This document shows, piece by piece, positions 1 through 8,497 of a stretch of 64,000 nt of DNA; positions within the stretch are counted from its first letter, which is position 1, and each line of letters begins with the position of its first letter. The stretch is from assembly GCF_947502445.1 (NCBI RefSeq), contig NZ_CANMZW010000010.1, positions 105,775-169,774 of the forward strand. Direction: 5' to 3'. The translations under genes were made by a program, and so were the position numbers. Below the pieces are notes generated by a model. The model did no database searches. It was not told the origin of the DNA and worked only from the letters and a program-made list of their open reading frames with translations. The stretch is from an uncultured Brevibacillus sp. (GTDB lineage: Bacteria > Bacillota > Bacilli > Brevibacillales > Brevibacillaceae).

Positions 1-366
1 ACGGTAGCTCCTCCGATTGGCGCTTACAGCCACCTCTCCATCCTGCCAAGAGATGCGGAGGTACTATTCCTCGCTGGACAGATCGGGGCTGAGCTAGATG
101 GAACGATTCCGGACAAGGTCGAGGATCAATTTCGAAACGCACTGGCCAACGTAGCAAACATTTTAAAGAGTGAAGGACTTACGCCCGACTCCATTCTTAA
201 AATCAATTTCTGGTTTACAGAGGCTCCTGATCGCCCCCAGTTTTTAGCCATTTGGAACGAGTTCCGTGGCGATGATACCCCACCTCCTACTACTCTGGCG
301 TACGTATCCGCGCTGGCTCAGCCTGCCATTAAAGTAGAGGTAGAAGCGTGGGCTGCACGTAAATAA
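1..366 (+). CDS. RidA/YjgF-YER057c family protein, 3' part
   Basis: The reading frame is open from the first base, so the N-terminus lies outside the window; 121 codons remain before TAA. The translation has the family pattern: an early APPIGAYSH stretch (substrate loop), LFLAGQIGA, repeated QFRNALANVANIL, and a C-terminal VEVEAWAARK. The usual RidA arginine in the xCVR motif is not where expected, so it may belong to a RidA-like subgroup rather than true RidA, which hydrolyses reactive enamines and imines from PLP enzymes. The family works as a cytosolic trimer. A clear terminator follows directly. Family assignment is firm; the substrate is not known. Confidence 0.85.
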   Translation, partial: TVAPPIGAYSHLSILPRDAEVLFLAGQIGAELDGTIPDKVEDQFRNALANVANILKSEGLTPDSILKINFWFTEAPDRPQFLAIWNEFRGDDTPPPTTLAYVSALAQPAIKVEVEAWAARK

Positions 367-370
367 CGAT

Positions 371-397
371 AAGGCGGTTAAAATGGCCGCCTTTTTT
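371..397 (+). terminator. Rho-independent terminator after the RidA-like gene
   Basis: AAGGCGG and CCGCCTT arms with a 9-base loop are followed by a run of T. It lies five bases after the stop codon. Confidence 0.85.
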
Positions 398-446
398 GCT
401 CTTCATTCGGCTCGGCTCCTGCCATCGGTAACTTCCGTCATATAAG

Positions 447-899
447 TCACAGCTTCATTTTTAACCCTTCATGCGTCGCTGTAAAACCCAAACGTTCATA
501 AAAGCGCAGTGCGTCTGGCCGCTGTTTATCGGTCGTGAGCTGAACGATATAGCAGCCGCGCTCCTTTGCTCGGTCCACTGCCCAAAGAATCAGCTTGCTT
601 CCGATTCCCTTTCCCCTTTCTGAGGATGCTGTCCGAACTCCTTCGATCGTTGCTCGCCAGCTTCCTTGGTGGGTCAGATAAGGTGTAAACGTGATTTGCT
701 GGACGCCAACAATCTCCTCACCCAGACAGGCTACAATCAATTCATTATTCGGGTCTTTATCAATTGCTTCAAATGCTTGGCGATAGCTTTCAGGTAGCGG
801 CGTTTCGTAGCGTTCTCTTGTCTTTCCCAATTCATCATCAGCGAGCATTTGCACGATTTTATCCACGTCTTGTGCTGTAGCCATTCGAAACGTAAGCAT
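447..899 (-). CDS. GNAT family N-acetyltransferase
   Basis: A 150-residue single-domain acetyltransferase of the GCN5-related fold. The acetyl-CoA loop is visible as SSERGKGIGSKLILWAVD (R/Q-x-x-G-x-G/A pattern), followed by the C-terminal LRFYERLGF motif typical of the family. I chose the internal ATG at 899 because GGAGGGG sits four bases before it; the longer frame to 920 would place that binding site inside the gene. The acceptor amine cannot be told from sequence. It stands alone on the minus strand, convergent with the RidA-like gene and divergent from the next gene. Confidence 0.88.
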   Translation of the reverse strand: MLTFRMATAQDVDKIVQMLADDELGKTRERYETPLPESYRQAFEAIDKDPNNELIVACLGEEIVGVQQITFTPYLTHQGSWRATIEGVRTASSERGKGIGSKLILWAVDRAKERGCYIVQLTTDKQRPDALRFYERLGFTATHEGLKMKL

Positions 900-995
900 A
901 TTACCCCTCCAAAGCAACATGATAACAAGCTACTCACATTATAGCCTAGAGTTCGCATGATTCGAACCAGTGTTGATTATCGAACGGTCAAAAAA

Positions 996-1004
996 TGGTA
1001 TAAT
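996..1004 (+). promoter_or_regulatory. Extended -10 promoter element
   Basis: TGG followed by TATAAT is an extended -10 (TGn-TATAAT). The best -35 candidate, TTGATT at 973-978, is 20 bases away, too far for an ideal spacer. It would drive the gene at 1083. Confidence 0.5.
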
Positions 1005-1082
1005 TATCTAAGAGAGAAACAGCTGCTTGACGCTTTCAAGCGAATTGCTGCCCAAATCGAAATCGTTTGATAGGAGATACCT

Positions 1083-2003
1083 ATGCTTAATCGTTTCCAA
1101 GGAAGTCTCATTGGACTCGCAATCGGTGATGCGATCGGCACGACTGTCGAGTTCAAGAAGCCAGGAACTTTTCATAAAGTGACAGACATGATAGGTGGAG
1201 GCGTATTCGATTTACCAAAGGGATGTTGGACGGACGATACCTCCATGGCCCTATGTCTTGCAGAAAGTCTGATTACCCATAAACAGTTTGATCCGACAGA
1301 TCAGATGGAGCGGTATGTCAAATGGTATCGTGCTGGACATTTAAGTTCGATCGGAAAATGCTTTGACATCGGGAATGCCACTGCTGAAGCGCTAAAAACA
1401 TTTGAACGAACTGGTGAACCTTTCAGTGGCTCGGACAACCCTTACTCTGCAGGCAATGGTTCGATCATGCGGCTAGCACCTGTGCCGCTATTTTTTTCAG
1501 ACAATCTTGAAGAAGCTGTCAAATGGTCGGCTCAAAGCTCCAAAACGACACACGCCGCCAAAGAATGCGTAGATGCTTGCAGGCTGTTTGGGGCGATGAT
1601 TGCAAGTGCTGCCAAAGGCTTTAGCAAAGAGGAATTGCTACACCCGCAGACTTTTGAGGTTTTGTGGTCTCGTGAGCCTCTTTCACCTCGGATCGAGGAA
1701 ATCTCCCAAGGATCTTATAAGCTTTTAAACCCACCTGACATACAAGGCAGTGGGTATGTTGTGAAGTCATTAGAAGCTGCGCTATGGGCATTTTATCACG
1801 GAGAAAGCTTCGAGGAAGGCGTATTGCTTGCGGTAAATTTGGGTGACGATGCGGATACTACTGGCGCTATATACGGTCAGTTAGCAGGTGCTCATTACGG
1901 AATCGAAGCGATTCCTCAGCGATGGCTGGAGCCGTTGGCGATGAAGGGGCTCATACTCGATTATGCCAGTAAGCTTCAGACAAGTAGAATCATAACAGAA
2001 TAA
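1083..2003 (+). CDS. ADP-ribosylglycohydrolase (DraG/ARH) family protein
   Basis: A 306-residue all-helical hydrolase. The metal-site signatures of the DraG/ARH family are present: GLAIGDAIG near residue 12, WTDDTSMALCLAESL near residue 49, and a late GDDADTTGAIYGQLAGA near residue 255, which supplies the paired aspartates that hold the two metal ions. Family members remove ADP-ribose from arginine, serine or other acceptors, or cleave related nucleotides; the actual substrate here is unknown. AGGAGA lies upstream of the ATG. The permease gene follows 33 bases later on the same strand and may be cotranscribed. A protein with ADP-ribosyltransferase-like motifs is encoded about 32 kb away at 33591, but nothing links the two directly. 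Confidence 0.9.
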   Translation: MLNRFQGSLIGLAIGDAIGTTVEFKKPGTFHKVTDMIGGGVFDLPKGCWTDDTSMALCLAESLITHKQFDPTDQMERYVKWYRAGHLSSIGKCFDIGNATAEALKTFERTGEPFSGSDNPYSAGNGSIMRLAPVPLFFSDNLEEAVKWSAQSSKTTHAAKECVDACRLFGAMIASAAKGFSKEELLHPQTFEVLWSREPLSPRIEEISQGSYKLLNPPDIQGSGYVVKSLEAALWAFYHGESFEEGVLLAVNLGDDADTTGAIYGQLAGAHYGIEAIPQRWLEPLAMKGLILDYASKLQTSRIITE

Positions 2004-2036
2004 ATGCCTTGCATGTAACACCAAGGGAGAATCGTC

Positions 2037-3005
2037 ATGATTTCGAGAGAGCATTTAGAAAACAACCAGGTTTGGTACTATATAGTGACACTTGTCCTTG
2101 CCTGCGGATTTGGATTGCTTTGGACAGAGGTTAGTTCGTTGCTGGAACAAGCCGTAACCGTCGTTCTTGGCATCCTGATGTACGGGATGTTCTCACAAAT
2201 CCCCTTTTTTCGTTTAAAAGAAGCTTTGCGTAATCGACGGTTCATCTATGCGCTTCTGACTGTGAACTACGTGGCCATTCCGATTCTGGTATGGCTTTTA
2301 ACGAGGTTTCTACCTGACTACCCTCCGCTGCTTTTGGGAGTCTACCTCGTTTTACTTACACCATGCATTGATTATGTCATTGTGTTCACCTACCTTGGAC
2401 GTGGAAACGAAAAACTCATTCTGGTCGCGACTCCACTTCTTTTTGTTACACAAATGCTGCTGTTACCCTTGTATTTGTGGCTTTTTATGGGACAAGAAGC
2501 AGCTAATCTCGTGCATGTTGAACCATTTATGGAAGCATTCCTGGGACTTATCGTGCTGCCTTTAGCGGTAGCATTGGTTGTACAAATACTCGCGAAAAGA
2601 GGTCGGCTTGGCTCAGCACTACTGGAGGCCTCTGCCTGGATTCCAGTGCCATTCATGGCGATCACCTTGTTCGTAATCGTCGCATCCCAAATTGGCAAGC
2701 TCTCTGGTTCAATGGAAATGCTCGTCTATGTGGTTCCCGTTTATATCGCTTTTATGATCATTACCCCCTTTATTTCGCGTTTGTTTGCACGTATTTTCAG
2801 ACTCGATCTCGGAGCAGGTCGTGCTTTGATTTTTAGCGGAGGCACCCGTAATTCACTTGTGGTTCTTCCTTTTGCACTGGCATTGCCCGCCGAGACAACC
2901 CTGCTTGCCACTTCTGTTATTGTGACACAAACTCTCGTTGAGATTATCGGGGAGCTCGTCTATATTCGACTGGTCCCTCATGTCATCTTGAAGGGAAAAG
3001 ACTAA
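2037..3005 (+). CDS. ACR3/bile acid:sodium symporter superfamily permease
   Basis: A 322-residue membrane protein with about ten hydrophobic segments, as in the BART superfamily. The fourth-segment motif TPCIDYVIVFT matches the region of ACR3 arsenite carriers that holds the essential cysteine, and the late GGTRNSLVVLPFALAL resembles the conserved second half-repeat. ACR3 proteins export arsenite from the cytosol. No ArsR, ArsC or other arsenic gene is nearby, so arsenite export is possible but not shown; another organic anion is equally open. GGGAGA precedes the ATG. It probably shares a transcript with the ADP-ribosylglycohydrolase-type gene upstream. Confidence 0.75.
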   Translation: MISREHLENNQVWYYIVTLVLACGFGLLWTEVSSLLEQAVTVVLGILMYGMFSQIPFFRLKEALRNRRFIYALLTVNYVAIPILVWLLTRFLPDYPPLLLGVYLVLLTPCIDYVIVFTYLGRGNEKLILVATPLLFVTQMLLLPLYLWLFMGQEAANLVHVEPFMEAFLGLIVLPLAVALVVQILAKRGRLGSALLEASAWIPVPFMAITLFVIVASQIGKLSGSMEMLVYVVPVYIAFMIITPFISRLFARIFRLDLGAGRALIFSGGTRNSLVVLPFALALPAETTLLATSVIVTQTLVEIIGELVYIRLVPHVILKGKD

Positions 3006-3017
3006 CCAATAAAAAAC

Positions 3018-3068
3018 GGCAGCCGAGTCGCTGAACATGAATAGCTAGTTCAGGGGTGATCGTCTGCC
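3018..3068. other. Nested inverted repeat between convergent genes
   Basis: An inner stem CTGAAC/GTTCAG (3031-3036 and 3048-3053) is enclosed by an outer near-perfect stem, GGCAGCCGA against TCGTCTGCC. It could end transcription from both sides, but there is no T-run. Confidence 0.35.
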
Positions 3069-3080
3069 ATTACTTCCATC

Positions 3081-3929
3081 TTATTTTGAAATATCTACGA
3101 ACCCTTCTCCGAAAACGTCTCGCGCGTCGTGAATGGTAACAAAAGCATCCTTGTCCGTTTTGCGGATGATTTTCTTGAGCGCTGGCACTTCCTGTTTCGT
3201 AATGACTGTATATAAAATTTCTTTCGGCTCTTTCGTGTAGTAACCGTAGCCTGTGAGAACGGTCACACCACGATTCATCTCGATACTGATTCGTTCAGCG
3301 ATTTCGTCCTGCTTGAGAGAAACGATCGTAATCGCCTTTTTCGGATTCAGTCCCTCAACGACAAAATCCATTACTTTGGTAGCTACGAAAAGCATGAGGA
3401 TCGTCAGCATCATCTTCTCAAAGCCAATGATGAATAATGAGGCAAAAACTACAATCAAATCAAAAAATAACAAAGCATAGCTAACGTTCCAACTCAAATA
3501 TTTATTCGCAATCTTGGCGAGAATCCCCGTTCCTGCCGAGGTTCCTCCTACCCGAACAATCAATCCGATACCAAGACCTACGACGACTCCGCCAAAAATA
3601 GCATTGATGGTCGGCTCACTCGAAGAAATCGTCCATGTTTTTGTGAGATGTAAAAAAACAGAAAGAAGTCCGACGACAATAATCGTATAAATGGTCGTTA
3701 TTTTTCCCAAAAAACGATACCCCATTAGCACAAGGACCGCATTGATCAACAAGCTAGTCAGCCAAGGCTCCCATTGGAAAAGATAAAATAAAATGATGGT
3801 TACCCCGGTAACGCCTCCTTCACCAAAATGTTGGGGAATAACAAATAAATTAATACCTACTGCGAACAAGAAAGATCCAATGACAAGTGCCGCAATATCC
3901 ACGAACTTGTTGTTATCTGGCAAAGCCAT
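3081..3929 (-). CDS. YitT family membrane protein
   Basis: A 282-residue integral membrane protein with five to six hydrophobic segments in its first 195 residues (two DUF161-type repeats with the glycine-rich GGVTGVTIILFYL and GGTSAGTGILAKI) and a soluble C-terminal DUF2179-type domain from about residue 220 (TVLTGYGYYTKEPKEILYTV). This layout is that of the YitT/YqfU/YvjA family common in Bacilli. Its transport or sensing role is unknown. GAGGAAA is placed just before the ATG. It is a single gene, convergent with the permease and divergent from the gene at 4118. Confidence 0.9.
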   Translation of the reverse strand: MALPDNNKFVDIAALVIGSFLFAVGINLFVIPQHFGEGGVTGVTIILFYLFQWEPWLTSLLINAVLVLMGYRFLGKITTIYTIIVVGLLSVFLHLTKTWTISSSEPTINAIFGGVVVGLGIGLIVRVGGTSAGTGILAKIANKYLSWNVSYALLFFDLIVVFASLFIIGFEKMMLTILMLFVATKVMDFVVEGLNPKKAITIVSLKQDEIAERISIEMNRGVTVLTGYGYYTKEPKEILYTVITKQEVPALKKIIRKTDKDAFVTIHDARDVFGEGFVDISK

Positions 3930-4117
3930 TTTTCCTCGACCACCCTTTCAATTCGAATTCGCTCTCGTTCCTATCACTCCATTGAGAGGAAGGCTTTTAA
4001 TCAGATAATTTAATCACGCCTCGTCATTTTTTTCAAGTATATTCAGTCGTACGGAAATCTTTTCACCAAAAGTTTGATTCCTTATTCTTATCGATTTACA
4101 TAAAGGAAGTGCTCTGC

Positions 4118-4726
4118 ATGAGAAAAATGATCACTCTCGTTATACTTGCAGCAGTCCTGGTTGGCATTGGTTACTCTCTCGCAAGCAAAAAAGAGCAGGC
4201 CCGTACGAGCTCCCAAGGCCACACCCTGTCCAAAACCTTCTCTTCTCTCGATGAAATGGCGAGAGACTCAAATGTAATTATCAAAGGGCGCATATCTGAA
4301 GAGTTTCGCGTACAATCAATGGGTAAAATCGTATTTTATGTTTATGACATTCTGGTAGAGAAGCTCTATAGAAATCAGACTGCTCAGGAAATTACCGAAG
4401 GGAAAACGCTCGAAATCCATCGCCTCGTGGGCGTTAATTGGGGAGAAGGAAATGACATGGTTAATATAGTAGCCCCCGAGTATCAGACTTTGCAACGAGG
4501 TGAGTACCTTCTATTTTTGAATGGTGACTACGATGAAGGGTTAAAAAAGCATATCTTGATTCCCAACACACCTAATCAGCTTTTTAAAGTAGAACAATCA
4601 AACGCTTCTCCTCATTTGCAATCCAGAAACCCAACATTTATAAACATCACTGATTCAGATGCCCTACCTTCAATCACTGAAGCCGAGCTATTGGAAGTGA
4701 TTCATACAAGTGGATTTGCAAAATAG
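4118..4726 (+). CDS. Membrane-anchored or secreted protein of unknown function
   Basis: I do not recognise this 202-residue protein. It begins with basic residues and a hydrophobic stretch (MRKMITLVILAAVLVGIGYS) that reads as a signal anchor or uncleaved signal peptide; no lipobox cysteine follows, so it is not a lipoprotein. The rest is soluble and mixed alpha/beta, with an SLDEMARDSNVIIKGRI segment followed by FYVYDILVEKLYR, a pattern seen in many extracytoplasmic Bacillus proteins of unknown role. The ATG at 4118 is preferred over the GTG at 4109 because AGGAAG is nine bases upstream of it. It is a single gene with its own promoter region. Confidence 0.7.
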   Translation: MRKMITLVILAAVLVGIGYSLASKKEQARTSSQGHTLSKTFSSLDEMARDSNVIIKGRISEEFRVQSMGKIVFYVYDILVEKLYRNQTAQEITEGKTLEIHRLVGVNWGEGNDMVNIVAPEYQTLQRGEYLLFLNGDYDEGLKKHILIPNTPNQLFKVEQSNASPHLQSRNPTFINITDSDALPSITEAELLEVIHTSGFAK

Positions 4727-4821
4727 TAGAAAATTCAATGAAATCCATGAATTCATTTGTTCGCACCTTCGCTTCTGTCTATACTGTTCTTGTGGGTACA
4801 TAATTGGGAAGGGGCTTTTTC

Positions 4822-5352
4822 ATGAGTAAAAGTACTGCGCTACTCATCATTGATGTTCAAAAGTTCCTTATCGAGCACGCGTTTCAAGGTCATGCATTAG
4901 CCAATCGCATTAAAAAATTACTAAGCCGAGCCCGTGATTTACAAATCCCGATTCTCTACGCTCAGCATTGTGAACCTGACGGTGAGTTTGCGATCGGAAC
5001 TCCGACCTGGGAAATCTATCACACCATTTCCCCTCAAGAACATGAGCCAGTGATTCGCAAGTTTGCATGTGATTCTTTTTGGGATACTCCACTGCAAGAT
5101 GAGCTTGCGTCAAGAGAAATCAAACAGCTTGTCATAGTTGGCTTGCAAACCGAATACTGTATCGATACTACGAGCAGGCGAGCTGTATCACTCGGATACA
5201 ATGTCACACTCGTAGAAGATTGCCATTCCACATTAGATAGTCCAGTGTTAAAAGCGGAACAAATCATTGCTCACCATAACCAGGTACTGAATGGATTTGG
5301 TACAGAAAATAACGGTATTGTCGTAAAGTGTTCTGACACGCTTTTCATTTGA
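4822..5352 (+). CDS. Isochorismatase-like cysteine hydrolase
   Basis: A 176-residue cysteine hydrolase. The triad of the isochorismatase/nicotinamidase fold is visible: Asp in ALLIIDVQ at the N-terminus, Lys in VIRKFACDSF mid-protein and Cys in GLQTEYCIDTT. The metal-binding histidine region of true nicotinamidases (DxHxxxxxH) is absent, so the closest relatives are YaaI/YecD-type hydrolases of unknown substrate. GGAAGGGG lies before the ATG at 4822, which decides the start over a TTG at 4804. A strong terminator follows the stop, so it is a single-gene unit. Confidence 0.88.
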   Translation: MSKSTALLIIDVQKFLIEHAFQGHALANRIKKLLSRARDLQIPILYAQHCEPDGEFAIGTPTWEIYHTISPQEHEPVIRKFACDSFWDTPLQDELASREIKQLVIVGLQTEYCIDTTSRRAVSLGYNVTLVEDCHSTLDSPVLKAEQIIAHHNQVLNGFGTENNGIVVKCSDTLFI

Positions 5353-5360
5353 TTGATGCG

Positions 5361-5391
5361 GTACCCTCGTAATGCGAGAGGGTACTTTTTT
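5361..5391 (+). terminator. Rho-independent terminator
   Basis: GTACCCTC pairs with GAGGGTAC across a 9-base loop, followed by six T. It ends the isochorismatase-like gene. Confidence 0.9.
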
Positions 5392-5490
5392 CATCGCTTT
5401 TATCCGACTTACAAATGTTCAGCTCCCCCTCTGATGCTTGGTTTTATGTCCCGCGCTCTTATGCTACAATGTGGAAAAGGGGCTGGTTTC

Positions 5491-5709
5491 GTGGAAAAAT
5501 CGTTTTACTATAGAGTGCTTGACAGAGATGTACATTACCTGAAAGAATCATTGGACATATTGTCCATCCCATATTGGCTCGAACCAGCTTCAGATTCCCT
5601 GCCGCTGAGGGATAATGAGGTTGCCTTTGTCTTTCCTGATGTACATGTCCGTGTGTATAACTTCATCCAACATTTATTTAATGGTCATGGGATGCGCTAC
5701 CCTGTGTAG
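5491..5709 (+). CDS. Small protein of unknown function
   Basis: A 72-residue protein with no family I recognise. It is rich in aromatic residues (MEKSFYYRVLDRDVHYLKE) and in hydrophobic pairs, with no signal peptide or membrane segment. I place the start at GTG 5491 because AAGGGG lies about ten bases upstream; the frame is open further back, but that part reads through the terminator of the preceding gene and looks non-coding. Its codon use resembles its neighbours. Moderately likely to be real. Confidence 0.5.
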   Translation: MEKSFYYRVLDRDVHYLKESLDILSIPYWLEPASDSLPLRDNEVAFVFPDVHVRVYNFIQHLFNGHGMRYPV

Positions 5710-5798
5710 TACTTTTTGGCACGGCATGTGGGTGAGCAATTTCGTTTTCCTTTTTGCTAGCACCCTTACTTTAGTTAGGTCACAGCTATGAAAATGCT

Positions 5799-5925
5799 TG
5801 TTATAATCGGAGTGCCCATTGTAAACATTCACCTTTTAGCTGTTGATGGTACGCTGTATGCGCTGAAAGGCGCACGTACAGTGTAGGCTCGAACGAACAC
5901 CCTCTACAGTAGGGATTAAGTCGAG
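5799..5925 (+). promoter_or_regulatory. Extended -10 promoter and structured leader
   Basis: TGT-TATAAT at 5799-5807 is an extended -10. The transcript that would follow has two hairpins: TGTATGCGC against GCGCACGTACA around 5857-5881, then CTCGA (5888-5892) with TCGAG (5921-5925) enclosing CCCT/AGGG. It leads into the gene at 5971. No known riboswitch class is recognised. Confidence 0.35.
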
Positions 5926-5970
5926 AATAGCCCTTTAGTTACACTGCCAGATCCACCTAATCATACCTTT

Positions 5971-6291
5971 GTGATTAGCGCTGCAGAAAAAGATCATTTT
6001 CAAGTATCGAATGTTATTTTGGATACCAGTAACCCTCAAGCACCGGGGATCGCCAGGTATGGAGTAGATTATACGCCTTCCTATGATCCTAATACGGGAG
6101 TGGTTATGATTCTCCAGTCTGGTACTCCGTCTGCGCTACCGACGAATGGGAATAGCGTAGATACATGGGGAATTCAGGTAATTGTTGGAGGTCAAACGAT
6201 TCAGCTGTATATCAACCAAGATCTCGTGGCGATAGGACAAGCACCAAACTATACCATTACCAAAAATCCCGACAGTAGTCCACAAGGCTAA
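5971..6291 (+). CDS. Hypothetical protein, start uncertain
   Basis: A 106-residue product from a GTG at 5971. The same frame is open back to a TAA at 5917, and the upstream codons (reading SPLVTLPDPPNHTFV) look protein-like, yet no usable start or ribosome binding site was found there. Either translation begins at an unusual codon or the gene has lost its 5' end. The protein is rich in beta-forming, Pro, Asn and Gly residues (YGVDYTPSYDPNTGVVMILQ), like a surface or secreted beta-sandwich, but has no signal peptide. A terminator follows. Function unknown. Confidence 0.45.
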   Translation: MISAAEKDHFQVSNVILDTSNPQAPGIARYGVDYTPSYDPNTGVVMILQSGTPSALPTNGNSVDTWGIQVIVGGQTIQLYINQDLVAIGQAPNYTITKNPDSSPQG

Positions 6292-6312
6292 CAGTACTAC
6301 CATCAACGTCTA

Positions 6313-6342
6313 CCCCTAGGAGAAATCTTAGGGGATTTTTTT
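6313..6342 (+). terminator. Rho-independent terminator
   Basis: CCCCTA pairs with TAGGGG (with further pairing inside), followed by a T-run. It ends the hypothetical gene at 5971. Confidence 0.85.
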
Positions 6343-6375
6343 ATAACGAATGGTCATGACAACGAGATAGCGCTT

Positions 6376-6645
6376 ATGTCACAAGAGGATCTCTACGAAT
6401 ATGAGGTGATCATATCATGGATACGAGAATGCTTGGAGGAAACGGGGCGATTGGTAACCCCTGATGCGTTGGATGCTTCACCAGAAGACATCGTACTCGC
6501 TTATGACGAGAAACAAACTGGAATTGAATGGTTGCCCGTCTGTGATTTACTCGCTCAACCACTCTATCCTACCGAGCTGCGACAATTCATTCGTGATCTA
6601 ATAGATAACAAGCAAACTCCGATATATGTTGGAGAAATTACATAA
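6376..6645 (+). CDS. Small acidic protein of unknown function
   Basis: An 89-residue acidic protein, mostly predicted helical from composition (YEYEVIISWIRECLEETGRL). No motif, membrane segment or signal peptide is seen and I do not recognise a family. No good ribosome binding site precedes the ATG, which lowers confidence in the start, but the coding region is followed by a strong bidirectional terminator. It stands between that terminator and the one at 6313-6342, so it would need its own promoter in the 30-base gap. Confidence 0.5.
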   Translation: MSQEDLYEYEVIISWIRECLEETGRLVTPDALDASPEDIVLAYDEKQTGIEWLPVCDLLAQPLYPTELRQFIRDLIDNKQTPIYVGEIT

Positions 6646-6673
6646 CATGTTTCGCGTTGCCATTGAGAAAGCA

Positions 6674-6704
6674 AAAAAGTCTTGCCAAAACCAAGACTTT
6701 TTTT
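6674..6704. terminator. Bidirectional rho-independent terminator
   Basis: AAAAAGTCTTG and CAAGACTTTTT form an 11-bp stem with a 7-base loop, with A and T runs on either side. It serves the plus gene at 6376 and the minus gene at 6738. Confidence 0.9.
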
Positions 6705-6737
6705 TCTTCCGTATTCAGTTCTATGATTGATCTTCGC

Positions 6738-7490
6738 TTACTCTTCGTCTTCCGCTTCACTGTAAGCTAATTCAATGTCAATAAACTGAACGACGATTTG
6801 GCAAATCTCCCCCGCTTCGTCATAGCCCCAATAAACCGGGTAAGCCCCGTCGCCAAAACCGCTTTGAAAGATCGGCAAATGGTAATCTGTGCCTGGTATC
6901 TGCCAGTTCAACCAATCGCCGCCACTACGTTGATATTCTGGATGCTGCCGGAAGCTTTCGGCAAACAGAGCAGCAAAATAATCATCATAAAGATTAGCAC
7001 CGGGATGCTCTTTATACCATTTGTCTACAAAGTCGCAAAATGCCTGATGGAGCCGCTTGTCGCAAATACTACCCAGACCAGCATCGACGTTAAAGCCAAA
7101 GAACTCTTCGTCACCTAAACTTGATATGTCTTCATGCCCGATCAGTGCCTCTTCGAATCTCACGGCAGGCACATCGGCAAATCGCAGGCGAACAGCAGCA
7201 TATCGGGCACAGTCACCATCCTCGTCCGGCTTCACGACACTGACTTCCGTACGATAGCTGCCAGCCGGTGCTGTTTGGAAGTAAGGCTGTTCCTCTCTAT
7301 TTGCCAAATAACATAGCGGATCACGAACGAGTATCTGGCCAGTAGGAACCGAGCAAGGACCGATATCTAGCACAGTTAACTGCTTGCCTGTTATTTCAGT
7401 AGAAGTAAAATAATTATTTAAATCTACAGGACATTTCAATTTCTCTCGCTTCTGTTCCCATTGGGACAACCATTCATTTGTTGGCGCCAT
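6738..7490 (-). CDS. DUF4241 domain protein
   Basis: A 250-residue soluble protein whose pattern matches the DUF4241 family: an N-terminal GPCSVPTGQILVRDPL, a central RYAAVRLRF, then FGFNVDAGLGSICD and a late GDGAYPVYWGYDEAGEI. The function of the family is not known; members are often found next to immunity-like or phage-defence-like genes, which is background rather than evidence here. GGAGGG precedes the ATG at 7490 and rules out the upstream starts. It is transcribed alone or together with the gene at 7651. Confidence 0.8.
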   Translation of the reverse strand: MAPTNEWLSQWEQKREKLKCPVDLNNYFTSTEITGKQLTVLDIGPCSVPTGQILVRDPLCYLANREEQPYFQTAPAGSYRTEVSVVKPDEDGDCARYAAVRLRFADVPAVRFEEALIGHEDISSLGDEEFFGFNVDAGLGSICDKRLHQAFCDFVDKWYKEHPGANLYDDYFAALFAESFRQHPEYQRSGGDWLNWQIPGTDYHLPIFQSGFGDGAYPVYWGYDEAGEICQIVVQFIDIELAYSEAEDEE

Positions 7491-7650
7491 TGATGCTTCC
7501 CTCCAAAATACGTCTTCGCGCAGGTACATTTACACCTATCCAGCCTGTACCTTTTTCACTGGATGGACTAGGAATCGCCTGAAAGTGCAACAAGCGGTTC
7601 TATTCAGTAAAGTGCTTTCGAGGCTTCCCATTTTTCGAGTTCCTTTCCTT

Positions 7651-8283
7651 CTAGCTAAAACGACTATGAAACCTGTATCCGCTTGTTGCTGCCAGCCGCT
7701 CTATTTCTAGACACTCGTCTTCCTTAACAACGATCAGTACGTAGCTGTCACTATTGATGTCCAAATGACCCAATACAATGCCATGAGGACGCAACCATTT
7801 ATGCAACTCTCCCAATAAGTCAAAGGTGTAACTGTCGTGACTGATCGCCCACTCTAATTGCCGATCAGCCGCAGGGAGAAGCCACCCTCTGCGATCCAGT
7901 AGCGAGCCCACGGCGAAAAGAATGGTACGGGCGTCCTGCTTCCAATCGATTTCCCACACAAGCCCTAGTTCGTCCAAAGCATCTACAAGTGCAATCCAGG
8001 CCAAGTCCGGTATCGGCTCTTGGATTCCACGGTTGTCCAACCGCTCTCCCCATTGCTCCACATACAACTCAGGATGATCCAATGCCTGAACGACTTCACC
8101 TACGATATTTTCACAGCTAAGCGACAGTTTCTCGCTCAAAGTAAGTAGAGCTGCTCGCTTGGCTATTGACACCTGCTGATTCTGCACCTCGATGTCTGGC
8201 ATATTTTCCGTTTTCCTTGATTTGCCCCACCAGCGGAACCAGCCCACTTCCTTTTCCTCCTTGGTGAAAATAATGGGATACAT
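7651..8283 (-). CDS. DUF6630-like protein of unknown function
   Basis: A 210-residue soluble protein. The central part (IALVDALDELGLVWEIDW followed by a hydrophobic segment and a LLDRRGW stretch) resembles the DUF6630 family as I remember it; this is a tentative match. No catalytic motif is evident. The first 27 residues are basic and tryptophan-rich (VGWFRWWGKSRK) and may not be translated: a second ATG lies at codon 28, and neither start has a strong ribosome binding site. It precedes the DUF4241 gene on the same strand with a 160-base gap. Confidence 0.65.
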   Translation of the reverse strand: MYPIIFTKEEKEVGWFRWWGKSRKTENMPDIEVQNQQVSIAKRAALLTLSEKLSLSCENIVGEVVQALDHPELYVEQWGERLDNRGIQEPIPDLAWIALVDALDELGLVWEIDWKQDARTILFAVGSLLDRRGWLLPAADRQLEWAISHDSYTFDLLGELHKWLRPHGIVLGHLDINSDSYVLIVVKEDECLEIERLAATSGYRFHSRFS

Positions 8284-8358
8284 CCTAATCGCCTGCTATT
8301 ATTGTCATACCATATTCTTCAAATTTCAAGTTACCAGAAGACTATTAAACCAAAATTC

Positions 8359-8392
8359 CCTAAATTGTCACACCTTGGAAACATAAAAAAAC
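8359..8392. repeat. Imperfect direct repeat, left copy
   Basis: CCTAAAT, TCACACCT, GAAACA and an A-run occur here in the same order and spacing as at 11422-11452. The two copies bracket the siderophore module. Confidence 0.5.
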
Positions 8393-8438
8393 GATCATGA
8401 AGTAGCTCCAATTTCTGTGTCATGTCGCTAGTCATGAT
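8384..8438 (-). terminator. Terminator of the AraC-type gene
   Basis: On the minus strand ATCATGA with TAGC pairs with GCTA and TCATGAT across a long loop, followed by seven T. Confidence 0.65.
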
Positions 8439-8497
8439 TAGGTAAACAGAACAAAACAAAGCATGCTTCATGTGCCCTTTTGTCATACTAAACCTGA

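Noticed and set aside
5788..5886. Short frame MKMLVIIGVPIVN before the gene at 5971
   Set aside because: The extended -10 promoter lies inside it, and two in-frame stops separate it from the downstream frame.
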